From Mugil cephalus (Eukaryota > Chordata > Actinopteri > Mugiliformes > Mugilidae), in NCBI RefSeq assembly GCF_022458985.1, contig NC_061782.1:22085672-22149671 (forward strand): a DNA stretch of 64,000 nucleotides. Direction: 5' to 3'. Shown here piece by piece: positions 13,260-25,945 of this stretch; within the stretch, counting starts at the first letter, position 1, and the number at the start of each line of letters is the position of its first letter. Under the pieces are notes generated by a model. That model was not told the DNA's origin. It ran no database searches and was given only the letters and a program-made list of their open reading frames with translations. The translations under genes were made by a program, and so were the position numbers.

Positions 13260-13910
13260 GTCGGCTATTCTCTCTGAGTTATATTTTGGGGCTTGTCAAA
13301 CCACCGGCAATAAAACACACTTTATTACCGTCACGTGCTCAGTTTTTTTCCCCTGCTACTCCCACAAGGGTTCATAAATTATTAGGCCCTGCACCGAGAG
13401 CCACTTTATTCGATAATGGCGCCAAAGAAAAAAAGACCTTTAATCTCTGGGGGTTGGTGCTTCTGGAGCTCTTAAAGAATTAACAGGGTTCTGGTCGTTT
13501 TTTTCCACCTTGCTATGTGTTTGTCCTCTTTCTTGTTTATTTTAAGACTCGCTTTTTCAGTAAACGGTTCCCGTTCTTTTCACAATGCGATTTTCTCTCA
13601 AGGTAAATTACACCGTTTAAATGGAATTATTTGCAGTTTTTGATCTAGCTGTGATTTGACCGTCGCGAAAAAATTAAGAACAGGGCGCGCATTTCTTTAT
13701 GGACCGAGTAAGACTCGTGCGTAAAACAGATATTTCGTGTGCGTGCCGTCGCCTTGTTGAGGCCCTCGTGATGTTTGCACTGCGGCACTTTCCTCCAAAA
13801 CAAGCTGTTTGCATTTTTCCGGATGTGTCTGGAATGCTGTTTGGAACATTTGTTTCCTGCTTTGATTTCCGTAAATGGAGAGCAATAAAACCATAAAGTG
13901 GCTCTGTGAA
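13260..13910. promoter_or_regulatory. candidate enhancer rich in Hox/Cdx-type sites, with inverted AGAGCCACTTTAT copies
   Basis: The motif AGAGCCACTTTAT occurs at 13397-13409 on the plus strand and again, exactly, on the minus strand at 13893-13905. Nearby are several TTTAT/ATAAA words of the posterior Hox or Cdx type (CAATAAAACACACTTTATTA at about 13308-13327, TTCATAAATTATT at about 13371, CAATAAAACCATAAAG at 13883-13898) and a CACGTG E-box near 13333. The stretch is not simple repeat. A regulatory element of the central HoxD region is the likely reading, without direct proof. Confidence 0.35.
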
Positions 13911-14909
13911 AACACACGGAGGGTCTGTGTGTCAAGCTGGACACCGCTTTGCTTGCTTTAGCGGCTCTGCGGCTGCTGAGAACATTTAAGTGTCAAAACA
14001 AAAGTTACATAAATATATTTCAAATACACTCGCCTACACTTTAAATCGTTTATGAAAATACTTACTCGCATACTACTGTTACTACTAATGTCAAGAATAA
14101 ATAAATTATAATAAATATCTCATTGCGTATAGTTTTTTTTTGTTTGTTTTTTTTTTTGTTGTTGTTTTTTTGTAACCACATTTAAACTATGATCTATATA
14201 CTTCAGTTTCAGAAATGTTGCCAAATGGACTAAAGGTTAATCAACTTATTTTTTAATTATTAATAATAAAGCTATTAAAGCAAATATCCTCTATCCAGGA
14301 ACGTCAGTAAGTAAAAATGTTTTTCTTTTGATCCTCTCCATTAACAATGGGTCATCGCCACTTTTTAAACCACAAGCCACTTGACTCCCTGATTTATGTC
14401 ACCTTGGTTTGGCGTCCTGCCCAGTGACGCCTCCTGGTTGCGGTGACGGAAAATCACATCCCAGGACAGCAGTAGGAAGAAAATCGCTAGGTTTTAGGCG
14501 CATTCGGGACGAGGACCAAGATATGGTCATTATCAGAGTCTGGAAAAAAATCCTCATTGCTTGGATCTGAGTGGAGGATGGAACAGCGAGGATGCAGTTG
14601 TATGAAATGCTATCCTTTAGCCTGTAGCGCCACCATGTGTTCACATACAATACAATCTGAGGATTGTAGAAAGCAAATGAAGGATGCAGCATTTTTCACA
14701 TACTGAATCTTTACGATTTACACAATGCACATGGTGTAGCAGCATTTTCTTACGTTTTTTATGTATCGCATTTGAATTATTACTTATTTTTGTTTCAGCC
14801 ATTTGTCATGTATGTGGATTTTCATGCACATTTGCTTTCATGTGAGTGGACAGTGTTCTGAGTCTTTTCAAGCATCTGCAGTGTGCGTCACATATTTCCT
14901 AACTGCTGC

Positions 14910-14922
14910 CTCCCCCTGGTGG
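14910..14922 (-). promoter_or_regulatory. CTCF-like motif
   Basis: The plus strand reads CTCCCCCTGGTGG, matching 12 of 13 positions of the core consensus YGCCMYCTRGTGG (the reverse complement of the usual CTCF motif). Two other candidates with the same orientation are at 26897 and 37219. The sequence match is seen; binding is inferred. Confidence 0.35.
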
Positions 14923-17039
14923 TTAATAACACAAATAGCACAAGTGACATAAAAACAATCTAAATCTATTTATGTATGAATGTAACTTTCTAAATTAGAT
15001 CTGGCTAAAAAATATATGATTATTTACACAAACACTTTTAATTATTGCTGATAGATAACTGTTTCCTCATTTTGGTTTGGTTACCTGTATCTGATGATAA
15101 AGGGCAGCTGCGATGACCCATGTGAATTCTGAAAAGTAGAATGAAAAAGAAACATCAGTGACATCCGTAACAATGAACTTCTGAACGTGTAAAGATGTGT
15201 GGACTGTTAGCAGATATGAAACCACGACAGAAAAGCTCTCAAAACAGAAATGATCCCTATAATCAGTTCTTACAGCTGACTGTGGCTTATTTGCAGTTGT
15301 TTACTGAAATTGTGCTCTGTGGACAAACCTGTGGGTTATTTTTGCCATAAATGTGCGGCTGAATTTGTGATCTTCGCGCCATCCTGCAAGGACAGAGAGA
15401 CGGGCATGTAAATAACATCAAACATGTCTCACACATCGTTGTTACTCTTTTTCAGGGTCTGATTCTGTCTTCTTGTCTTTCTGCCTGGCTTTAATTTAAC
15501 GGCCGCCTCATTCTCTGCATCGCTGTCTTCCGTATCTCCTTTTGTCTCTTTGTTTCTGTCTTGTACACACACACACACATTCACAGAGACACACAGTGAT
15601 TCTCTGCCGCATTGCAGTAGGTTGTAAATACTCGGTGCCAGCTGAGCTCCACTGAGCAGCAGCAGTGAAATACTGTCTTTGTTTCTCTCTATCTCTCACA
15701 CCCCGCCTGCTGCCCTCTAAAAAAAAAAAGAAAAAAGAAAAAAAAGAAATGTAAAATTCCAAAAAGGGGAGAAAATACTGTCTTTCTGTCCTTTTGTCTC
15801 TCTGACACTTGGGCTGCCCTCATAAAAAAAAAGAACGTCACTGAAAACAAAAACATGGGGGAGAGGATTCCTTCTGTCTGCTCCTGTCCATCTGTCCAAG
15901 TACGTTTTATGGAGGAGGAATTGTAGTGTCTCACCCAGAAGCCTCAAATATATCAACATTACGAAAGATAACATGTAAAAGTAAGATATGTTAGGATCAT
16001 ATGTGTTCTCAGAGAACAGATGATCCCTTGAGAGTGGAAAAACTCCTAAAGGCCCCGCTTCCTAAATTCCTTTTGTGGTTTGCAATGAAAGACCCTTCAG
16101 CCTGCTTTCTGTTTTGTGTTGTTTTTTCTTTCTTCTTTTACTTTTTTTTTTATAGGATATAAGGCCTCTTTGTGTGTTAAACACTTTATTGTTGAATTAA
16201 TTAGCTCCACATTTATGCAATTTACAAGCAGTATCTACACTCTATCAGCAGTATGCTTTGTCATTATATTTTGTCTGTATACTTGTTGAAAGCATGAAAA
16301 TTAAAAAGCATATGTGTTCATAGACAGGCATATATAAGTCTAAATCTAAATAGCTAGAAGCTTTCTTATTCACGTGTTACAATTAACCAAATTTAACCGT
16401 ATTGGTATAGAAATTTATTTAAAAATATATGTATTTAAAGGTATTCAGCGATATTGCATAGTCAGTGCAGTCTGTAGAAAGGTGTCCTGCAGTTGCTACT
16501 CTATTATGCATAAAAAAGCATGAACATAAAAATAATGCTACGGCTATTCAGAAATTAGCTGTCAAAACATAATTACAGTAGCCAATGAATTCACACAAGC
16601 GACAGTGAGGTCATTATTATCTGCTCGTTTTCACACCATCGTTACTGTTAACACAAATGTACCTGACGTGAGCAGCCCGATGGACTCAGTTTTCCTCTGC
16701 TACATCTTGAGAATAAAAAACAAAAACAAAAACACGGTTTTAAAACCGGAAATGAGCGGAAATTGTATTGACACAGAACACAAGATAGAAAAAAAGAATA
16801 GCACTCTAAATAACAGACAGAACATGCAAAATAAATCGACCTGCGTATAACTTTTTTTTTCTCTTTTTTTTTACAGCCTGATGAGACTTAATTAGACTTG
16901 ATTATATGATAATAATGTGCGTTAACGCATTACGGGTATTACACGTCTAATAATACGCCACATCTGAGCATTAAAAAGCAGCATTGAACGAATAAAGTGG
17001 ATCCGTTCAGATTTGAACGGGGAGCGTAAAGACATGTAG

Positions 17040-17200
17040 AGACGTTGTTTACCGTTCATGGAGGCGCGCGGTGCCGCGGAGCAGTACTGTGCCGCCGAGA
17101 GCGCGCGAGCAAAAAGGCTGCACGCGAAGGTACGCATTGCGCGCGCGCACATGACCGTTAACGGCCAATGGCGGAGCAGTGTGTGAGTCAAACCGTTTTA
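17040..17200. promoter_or_regulatory. CpG-rich patch with CCAAT box, possible remnant Hox promoter
   Basis: A sharply bounded CpG-dense stretch (GAGGCGCGCGGTGCCGCGG at about 17060 and a GCGCGCGCGC run near 17140) is followed by GGCCAATGGCGG (CCAAT, about 17163-17174) and TTTTATGGCC (about 17197), a posterior Hox/Cdx-like site. No Hox reading frame is attached on either strand. Its place between hoxd4b and hoxd9b is where hoxd8 lay ancestrally, so it may be a surviving promoter of a lost gene or a non-coding RNA promoter. Both readings are inference. Confidence 0.35.
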
Positions 17201-19351
17201 TGGCCTAAAGAGAGAGAGAGTTGTACAGACAGGGGGGAAAGGAGGAATTTGTGGCAGCTGCACTCGAGAGGAAGGCGATAAATCCTACTTTCAATTGTCC
17301 TGTTTACAATCCTGCTGCATTTTTATCTTTTGATTATTTCGATAAGGTACAAAATGATTACCGACTTAATATTAGAAATTAGTATTTAAACTGTATACAC
17401 ATATATGTTGGAATTCAAAGCCAAATGATGCAATGCAGCTTCACGACCCCAAGAATACAATAAAAAATAAATAAATAAATAAAACAGACCTGCATAATCC
17501 TTTTCTACTCATAGTTTCAAGCAAAACACTAAATGTGTTTTATTTTTAAGAGTGTACAGTCAGAAAATTCATAAAACTCACACATTTCAGTGGCACCGTA
17601 TTGTGAACGCCTTGAAATGAAGACATGCGTGGTCTGTGTTCTTTCGTCCGTATAAGCTCAGTGACAACAAGAGGATAAATTAAACCTATGGAATGGAAAT
17701 TATTAAATGAAAAGGTCTTTAAAAATATAGATTTTTTTGTTTGTTTGTTTCTGTTCAATTATTAAGATTGTTCATAGCGTAATGAATTTAGCCCTCACTG
17801 TGACATTATTCCTAACTGACATGACTATAATGTCACAGACATACTATAGGCTAATATTACTGAAGATCACAATTCAAGTTATTTATTTAAGAGAAATAGT
17901 CTTCTTTCCTGAAACATGTACGACGACCTTCACTTTTTCCCCCTTCTTCTTTTTTTCGAAACAGAGTAGTAGTTTTCTTGTGTAATTTGTTGTGAAGCAG
18001 AAGATGATCTAAAGCGCCTATATGACCTATAATATTGTATATTATTTTAATGATTTAAGGCCAGATTTTCAACTTATAAAGGCAGTTTCTTCCATAACAG
18101 AGCCGTGTGTCCTCCTGTTTCCCGGCGGACATGCAGTAGTTCATTTAAGGTGGCATATGAAATGAAATCGAACAGCATATGGATATTATGAATTATAGTG
18201 AATTATAAATATACCTCTACAAAACGTTCCACCATCTGTCTGCCCCCAGTGGCCATTTTGTACCTGGTGACACTAAATACCACGGTAAATAGAGAGACTG
18301 GTCATATGCTGCAGTCTTGTGACTTTGATTATCTTCGTTTCCGTCTTCATTTAACTAAAACGGACATAATATTAACTGTATTGTGATGAAGTAAGTAAGT
18401 AAATATATAAGTCAAAAACTCCTCTGTGTATTTTAATTTTGTTGTAAATATTTTAGAATCAGTGAAAAATCATGTAGTCTCCATATTTTTAATGTATTTC
18501 TAATTATAAACTCAGGTGTCATTTCAGATTTAAAACAGACTCCGTGCTCAGAATCGTTATCTAGGAAAATATTGCTTTCTATTACCATGGCAGTGATAAC
18601 CAGAATATTTTATGTAGTTGCCACAAATGTCCAATTCTTATTCACGTTTAAATGACGCATCTTCGCGGCTTCAAAGAAACATTTATGAAAAGTCATATTT
18701 ATCTGAATCTACATTATCATAACATGATTTGTTTTTCTTCTGAGAAGAATAAACTAATTATTACCAAACCAGACTTAGACTTAAAGTTAAACGTTTTTAT
18801 TAGTTATGTTCTATTTGCATTACTTCGGTTAAAAAATAAATAAAATTGCAACCTTTCAGTTGCTCAGTCATTGACTTTGAAATAAATAGCTGTCAATAAT
18901 TAAGCCGACGTTTGGATGAAAAGAGACAGTATGTTCTCAAATAGACTGTATGCAATTTTCTGAAGTTTTATTTTGAAGAGCGGAAGGAGCGTCACACACT
19001 CTCTATGGACTCTGTTGATGTCTGATTTTACTGAGTATTTACAAATTCAGGACACGACTAGTTGCTTTACTGCGGTGGTTGAAAACGAAACAGCATATCA
19101 TCCATTCGATATATACGGACGAATCTTCTACAATATTTACAAAAACTTCGAGTAAGCAGAAAAAAAAGTTTTCCTTGGGTGTTTTCTTGAAAAGTAGCCT
19201 AAACATTGCAGCAGCTCTCTTTTCTGAGCTGAATAAGACAGTCTATGGTATAATTGATTTGTTGAAAAGAGAACCACTCGGCTTTACTGCTTGAGTTAAC
19301 GCGTTTTGTCTCTAAATATAAAATGCAAATCCGCATTTATACATATCGTTG

Positions 19352-19423
19352 AGGTTCTACTGAGATTTGAACTCAGATCGCTGGATTCAGAGTCCAGAGT
19401 GCTTACCACTACACCATAGAACC
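19352..19423 (-). tRNA. tRNA-Gln (anticodon CTG)
   Basis: A 72-nt gene that folds cleanly. The acceptor stem GGTTCTA pairs with TAGAACC, the anticodon stem CTGGA pairs with TCCAG around the loop CTCTGAA (anticodon CTG, glutamine), and the T stem CTGAG pairs with CTCAG around TTCAAAT. The D-arm side reads TGGTGTAGTGGTAAGCACTC (box A) and box B is GAGTTCAAATC. A short T-run about 30 nt past the 3' end could stop RNA polymerase III. All stems pair without mismatch, so it looks like a working gene rather than a SINE relic. It stands alone between hoxd4b and hoxd9b, in the cluster's transcription direction. Confidence 0.94.
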
Positions 19424-22400
19424 ACTGTGGTTCTCCGTGACAACAGTACCACCGAGCGGATCGACTGGGTCACTGCACCTTGAATCATCAGTCTTGTTTC
19501 TGTTTTTCATGTATTTTATAATTAAAACCCTGCTCATATCTATAAATATCTGGAAACATTACTTTGAATTAAAACTCATAAAACACAGTTCTGATCGTTT
19601 TATAATTGCACTCTTCATCATCCATTTGAAACGACGCTTATCATCATTATAAAAAATAATGTAATATTTAGACCTACTCCTGGCTTTCCTCATAGTACTA
19701 CTACTCATAATAATAATAATCCACTTGCTAGTATGGCTACTCAACACATTTATTTTACTATTGTTTACCCCCTGTTACTGAACACCTTTAGATTTATTTT
19801 ACCTCCCAAGCTAAAAGTAATATTCAACATTTCATTCATTTTAGCATTTAATCCGCACTGATGACTTGCACATGGATCGTCGTCGTATTTAAATTTATGT
19901 TTCACAATAAATTTTCCCTTCACAATAAACTCTTCTCTTAATTTAGTTGTTTCCTTCAATACAGTTTATTACGGCTACATGTTACACATTTAACTTCAAC
20001 TTTGCAAACGCTGGTTTCTTATTCTCGGGTTTTCCTGACGTACAATATATTCCTGAATGCATCAGTGTGTTTTTCTTTTGATACCTGCTTATTCTGGTAC
20101 GTCCATAGTAACGTCCATATTTTGAGCCCTTTTCTCTCAACATATGCCAGGATAAAATATTCTTGATATCCTCATGTATAAAGTTATAGTGTATCGGACA
20201 GGATATACGAGGCCTGTATGCAACATAAACTGCGTGCATACTTTTAATAAAGCTATTGTATAATTTGGGGAATTAGAATGTATGAGAAGGTGCTCGGCAG
20301 TTTTTTAAGTTCTTTAAAAAATGGACTTTGTAAATAGCATACTGTTATTTATTTGTTCGTCTGTTAGTTTTTGTGTTGTTTTTGTTTTTTAATGGCATTT
20401 AGGTTGCAGATTGGTTTCTTATTTGAGGTTATGCTGCCACACTGAACTAGTCAGTGATCATATAATCCTCTACACATAATAACATTTTCTGGGTTTTGTG
20501 GTCTCGCTGTCTATGAAGAGAATGTGACTGAAGCTGTCTGGTCTCATCCGCAGACAATGACTTTAACATTTCGAAGGACAGTTACTGCTCTAAGGCAGGA
20601 AAGGGTGTCCAATAAAACCATATAGGCCAGTCACGATGACTGTCTGGGCTAAATGACTTTATGGCACCTCTCTCTGTGCGTCTCTGTGTGTCTTGAGCTG
20701 GGGGAGAAAGTCACGTTTATTCTCCAAATGCATGCTGTTGCTTTATGACCCTGCAGTAGGATGAGCGCTGAGGAGATTATATGGCGGCAATAAATGAGGG
20801 AAACTACGAGACGCCGCGCTGACTTTGACAAAACAAGGAGGCAGAAATGTCTCTCTGTGGACTGAGACTCAGAATGCATACCTGAGAGCAGTGAAACACC
20901 TTGACTTCGTAGTATAATCATAATGAAAACCCTAATAAATCTGACTGTTGGTCTAATATCCAAGAGAATGTCAACCATGGCTTTTATTTTTCTCTTGATA
21001 TATGAACCACATCGTACTGTTTTTTTTTTATTTTATTTTTTTATAAGTAACCATTTTAAAATATAAGGATCGAGTGTGTTGCGTTAACACAACCCTGTAA
21101 CAATTAACCTAGAATTTTACATGCTTTTTAAGCCATAATAATCTAAAGATGTTTAAAATATTTAGCATTAGCAGCAGTGGAATAATGAATTCTTTTAACT
21201 GATACTAAATTAAACAAATAAACTTTTCCCTAAATTATAGATAGATAATGTTACATATACAGCTGCTCTACATATAATTTAATAATATAAATGTAAATGC
21301 CTAAAAAGCTGGCGCAGTCGGAAGGATCCGATGCGTAAAACCGCCAAGAACCACAAGAAACACAAGAAGAACGACACAAAAAGATCATAATTAGCAATGA
21401 TGTTGTAAAGAATTTTTTATTACTTTATTTAAAAAGTCAGCATGAGCAGCATATTTAGCCCAAAGGAGGAAAGGCCATGTTACGTTACATTTTCGGCTCC
21501 AGTTAAATCAGGGCACAGGCCCGCCGCTGGATAGGCTAACATAGCCTGTGGAGTTGTGTGTTGCCTTTGAGTCCATCTCATCTTGGTGGGGAAAAAAAAA
21601 AAAAAAAAAAACAATAAGATCTATATTCGTGTCCCTATAACTGCCGCACCACACTTTCTAAAAATGGAATTGTGCGTTTTTTTGTTTTCTCTAATAAAAC
21701 GTCTCACATGGACTGCAGCTGTTTGTTCTGACAGGAGGTAACAGTGACACGGAAACACAGACTGCTGTCACGCCATAGCTTAGCCATGACTGGTGTGTGT
21801 GCGCGTGTATGTGTGTGTGTGTGTATATGTGTGCGTTTGCTTGGATGTGTACAGAGGAATATAGGCATGATCATATCTGGGTATCAGACCCACAGGAACG
21901 ACAGGTATACACAGCAACAATGACAACGACAACGATAACAACAAATATGCCGTGAAGGCTACATGCAAAGATTAAAAAAACAAAAGCTTAAGAGTCCTTT
22001 ATATTTCAGGGGAGACCAGGTTTGGTTGTAACACGGCTGAATTCTCCAACACATGATTATTCATGTGCAGGCCTCTGTGACTGCATCACAACTAAAATAC
22101 ATCAGGAAGCATGTTTTATTGGGTATATTTAAGCTTTCCTTTCTTTATTTTATAGATAAAATGTCACAACATTTTGGTCATAGGTTAATTTTCCACATTA
22201 AGGTCACAAATGTAACTTGGTAAATATTCTATAAGGTTGTGGATAGACAATATATATCTGCATATTCTTAAACCACTAAACCGTTAAAATATCAGGAAAA
22301 GACAAAGGTTTTGAAACAAGAAATGGTTTTCCAGCTTCAAATCCTTTAAATGCAACATGGCAACAGCATCCGGTCACACCTGGAAGCGTCTTACCGTCTT

Positions 22401-23474
22401 GATCCAGCAGAGAGGATGTGTTCATCGTCAGCAGCTTGTTACTTTTGCTCTAACATGTACACTGTGAGGTTTTAAAAGAGGGGACCACGCGTCAATACAT
22501 CATATCTGAAACACATGCTCACCACCATTTCACCTGGAGGCACATGTTCAGATGTTACACAGATTTCTTAATAATCTTCCACGTGATGAAAACCTGTTTC
22601 CTTCGCGTTGTTTTCAGGAGGTTGCAATGAGACTGAACAGCAGGGCACAAGAGAATAACTCCAGCCATAGCACACGTGTTTTGTCTCTTAAGGACGAGTG
22701 TTGACATTATTTCACATATGCATTGCATCAGTTGTAAGCTTTTACGTCAATTTTATTTTTAGGTAATCACTAACCTGGAATCTTTATGGGCGTTTTGCAG
22801 TCTTTTCCACAAATATTTCAAATGAAAAATCTATTTTTTTCCTTTTTTTTTTTTGGCCATAACAAACAGGTACCCATCCCCCAGGCTCGCTCACAGGGTT
22901 TGCCTGTGATTTGTCTCGTCTGGCACAGTGAAAGCAGTTTTCATGAGGACGACGGTTTTAACGTTGAGTCATAAAACACGATTCACATTTTGGCTAAAAG
23001 CACAGACAGTTTATGTGAAGTCAAGTATGTGTCAAGCATTTCCAGTTTTGGACATCAAAGATGTGCAGCCGTATTAAAACAGATGTGTTTTAAGATGAGC
23101 AGAGTCTTTGATATGAGCCGCTGTGTTCAGTTTATGGGATCCCCCTGTAAATGTTAGTATTTACAACTACCCAACGCTGCATATTCACTGTCATCATTTT
23201 GAAATGTGCAGGTGGATGAATTCCAGAGTTCAGAAGAGCAAAAAACGTGCTCTTTAAAAAAAAACAAAAAAAAAAGTGTTACAGCACATCCTGGTCTCCC
23301 CTTGCAGAGTTTTGCCACTGCAGTTTTCTAAGGCTGCCATTTTGGCTCTACAATCTGTTGCTTAGTAGCAGCTGATCATGCCAGTGGATGTTGGGCATGG
23401 CTGCCTTCCCTTCAGCAGCTCGCCGCCTCCTCGCGAATCCTGGCAAAAAGAAAAGGAAAAAGCCTCCAAATCCA
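19424..23474. other. tRNA-hoxd9b spacer, no gene seen
   Basis: AT-rich spacer including the hoxd9b 3' UTR at its right end. It holds an A-run at about 21592-21610, a mixed CA/TG stretch at about 21790-21835 and AT-rich low-complexity parts. No exon, RNA gene or transposon was recognised. Confidence 0.5.
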
Positions 23475-23821
23475 TCAGTCATTCATACTCCTCCGCTCCC
23501 GGATCATCAGCTTCTTCATCTTCATCCGTCTGTTCTGGAACCAGATTTTGACCTGTCTCTCTGTCAGATTTAAGAGTCCTGCCACCTCCAGGCGCCGATC
23601 CCTGGTCAGGTACATGTTATAGAGGAACTCCTTCTCCAGCTCCAGGGTCTGGTGTTTGGTGTACGGACACCTCTTTTTCCGAGTAGATTTGGCATGAATC
23701 CAACTGGCTGCTGGATTTTCTGCAGAAAGAAAGGACAGGAAGCCAAAGAATTTTACTTACACTCCACCACTCCACACCAAGATATTTACTTTCCTCTGAC
23801 TGGTGTGTATTTATGTCCCTG

Positions 23822-23894
<73 letters not shown>

Positions 23895-25806
23895 GTCAAG
23901 GAAAGATGTAAAAATCAAAAGGAGTGCCTTTCATGATCTAAGAACTTGTGGCTCATTAGAACAAGAAACAATACGACATCTCCAAAAAGGGTTTTCTAAA
24001 TACAGACAGAGATATTGAAATAATACAGCATAATGTGAGGTGTTTATAAAATTGTGGTCTGATGGAGGCTTTAACGATGGAAATATTTGTGGAGGGACAG
24101 CAAGCAGATATAAATGCAAATAAAGTTAAAGATAAAAAGCCCAAGCAGATTTGATAAAGAGGTTAGTTTCTGGAAATATTAGCTTGCAGTTGGGGATGGG
24201 TATTTAAAAACCTTCGGCTCATGTGAAATGCTTTTCTGGCCTCGCGCACAATTAAAGAGGACACAGAGTGCTGCGAAATTACATCTGGACTGACAGCCAG
24301 AGCAACTACAGTCCAAGACAGCAACAAGTATTTTGGCTCTGGTTTGGTAGCCATTCACTCATGCCATCTTTGTGACAAGAGAAGACATCTTAGCTTAAAC
24401 CTCTGAATTATTGATCTGATGAAACGGATTCCAGGCTGGGGATGACAAAAGACAAAAATATATAAATAAGTAATACCCTGTTTGTTATCTAAATGTTTCA
24501 AACACACAGAACTCTAAAAATTCATGGAGTTTTAATCTAATAATGACGACAATTATTGTCGTTTTTCAAAATTTACTGTCATTTGTTTCTATTATAACTT
24601 TTTTCTTTTTTTTTTAAGACAATGCATAACCCTTTACCAGCAACGCAATATTAGGAGGAAAATGAAGGAAAATAGCCTGTAGCCTATTGCCCTAATGTTT
24701 TGTAAGGAAATGCTACATTGGTTATTTTTTGGGGAAAAAATAAGCTTTGAGGAGTATTTATTTATTCGTTTATTTATTTATTACTTTTAAAAAAAATACA
24801 GGCCCACTCTCTTATCCACCTCCTGCAGAGGTGTGATCAGGAAAATGCAGCCAACCTGCTCTTTTCCCTACGGTGACAAATTGCTAAATAACAATAGCAC
24901 CTTAATTATTTTAATGGACGATAAAGTTTTATATTTCACCGTTTACAAGACATTTATAGGCCTATAAAAGTCACACACACACACTCCTCACTTACTTATA
25001 CGCCACGATCTCCAAACGCGCACACGTGCACAGACACACAAACACGCACCTGTGTATTACCACTTCTTAAAGCTAATAAACACTCTTGAGTGGAGTGTGT
25101 CTTTACCCGGGCCAGGCTGCTGCTGCTGCTGCTGCTGCTGTGTTTTTCTCTCCTCGTCCTCTTTCTTTGGCTCAGGTTTCCTTGCCGGCTCATCCACAGT
25201 CCCGAGCCGCTCCAGGACCACCTCAGCCGGGCTGGCGAAGCTGGAATCATCGGGGCTGTCGTGCGAGGGTGGTGAACTCTCAGGTTTAATTGTCTCGTAC
25301 CTCAGGCTCGGACTGGAGAGGTCACCCTGAGAGGGGAGACACGCGGGGAAATTGGCCGAAACTTGCGACAAAGCGGCGTCCGGAGTCGTCGTGGCACCTT
25401 CCCAACAGCGCACGAACCTGCCCTCCGAGGCGGACGCGACGTGCTCGGTGTGAGTCTGAGCCTGCGGGCCGTAGTAAGGGTGGTGATGGTGGTGGCTCAG
25501 GAGGTGATGTGGATGGAAAAGGCTGGGGATGGGGGCACCGGGGGCGGACTGCAGCTGCGGAGAAGAGGACGACGAGGACGTGGAGGTGTTCGTCCACGGG
25601 GAGAAGCCATTTAGGCTCGTCTGTTTGTTGGAAAAATGGGAAAAATCCGGGATATGCGAGCCGGGGGTCCCCTCCTCCTCATCCGCTCCCCGGTTTGGCT
25701 TTGCGCAGCCAGCCGTCGAACCCTGCAAGCCTCCCGGGATGAAATGTGCACCGTACGGCTCCTCGGTCTGGAGACCCATCATGGAATAATAATTCGTTAG
25801 CGACAT
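23475..25806 (-). CDS. hoxd9b: Homeobox protein Hox-D9b
   Basis: Posterior-type Hox transcription factor of paralogue group 9, 314 aa. Exon 1 is 25107-25806, the intron is 23720-25106 (donor gtaaag, acceptor ttctgcag) and exon 2 is 23475-23719. The start at 25806 gives [20 protein letters not shown], near the usual MSxxxYY opening of group 9. Low-complexity stretches follow: Ser-rich (residues about 75-85), a His run (about 110) and eight Gln at about 222-229 coded by a CAG run. Just before the homeodomain is [19 protein letters not shown], whose tryptophan (residue 240) is the Pbx-contact residue of groups 9-10. The homeodomain (residues 246-305) has [40 protein letters not shown] and group-9 features throughout. 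The C-terminus [11 protein letters not shown] replaces the common MNKEK-type tail. It is intact, with no frame break. Confidence 0.97.
23824..23891. repeat. (TG)n microsatellite in the hoxd9b intron
   Basis: About 34 uninterrupted TG units start roughly 100 bp inside the intron from the homeobox exon. On the transcribed strand it is (CA)n. Confidence 0.97.
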
Positions 25807-25940
25807 GTTTATTTTATTATTTCAATAAAAAGATACTTAAATGCGACTGTAAAACGTTAGATGGGCTGGTATAGTGGCTTACATCCTCCCCTAAAATGGT
25901 AGTAATTTTTTTCCTGCCCTTACCTTCTCCTCGGCTGCTT

Positions 25941-25945
25941 ATTGG
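25941..25945 (-). promoter_or_regulatory. CCAAT box upstream of hoxd9b
   Basis: On the transcribed strand the sequence reads GTAACCAATAAGC about 135 bp upstream of the hoxd9b start codon, a usual distance for a CCAAT box. No TATA box is clear between it and the gene. Confidence 0.4.

Larger units (their letters stand above)
8437..19351. other. mir-10d to tRNA spacer, no protein gene seen
   Basis: This 10.9-kb stretch is where hoxd5-hoxd8 type genes would sit in an ancestral cluster. No homeobox, hexapeptide or convincing exon was found. GC-rich islands stand out from AT-rich DNA at about 10320-10480, 11020-11170 and 17040-17190; the last two regions of interest are listed separately together with 13260-13905. 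A homopurine/homopyrimidine tract lies at 15718-15750. Short open frames here have low complexity or no resemblance to proteins I know. Confidence 0.55.

Noticed and set aside
17041-17191. 89-codon minus-strand open frame in the CpG patch
   Set aside because: No resemblance to Hox8 or any protein I know; a frame open by GC content.
25290-25742. 150-codon plus-strand open frame over the hoxd9b first exon
   Set aside because: Antisense shadow of a GC-rich Hox exon; Arg/Gly-rich composition results from the opposite strand.
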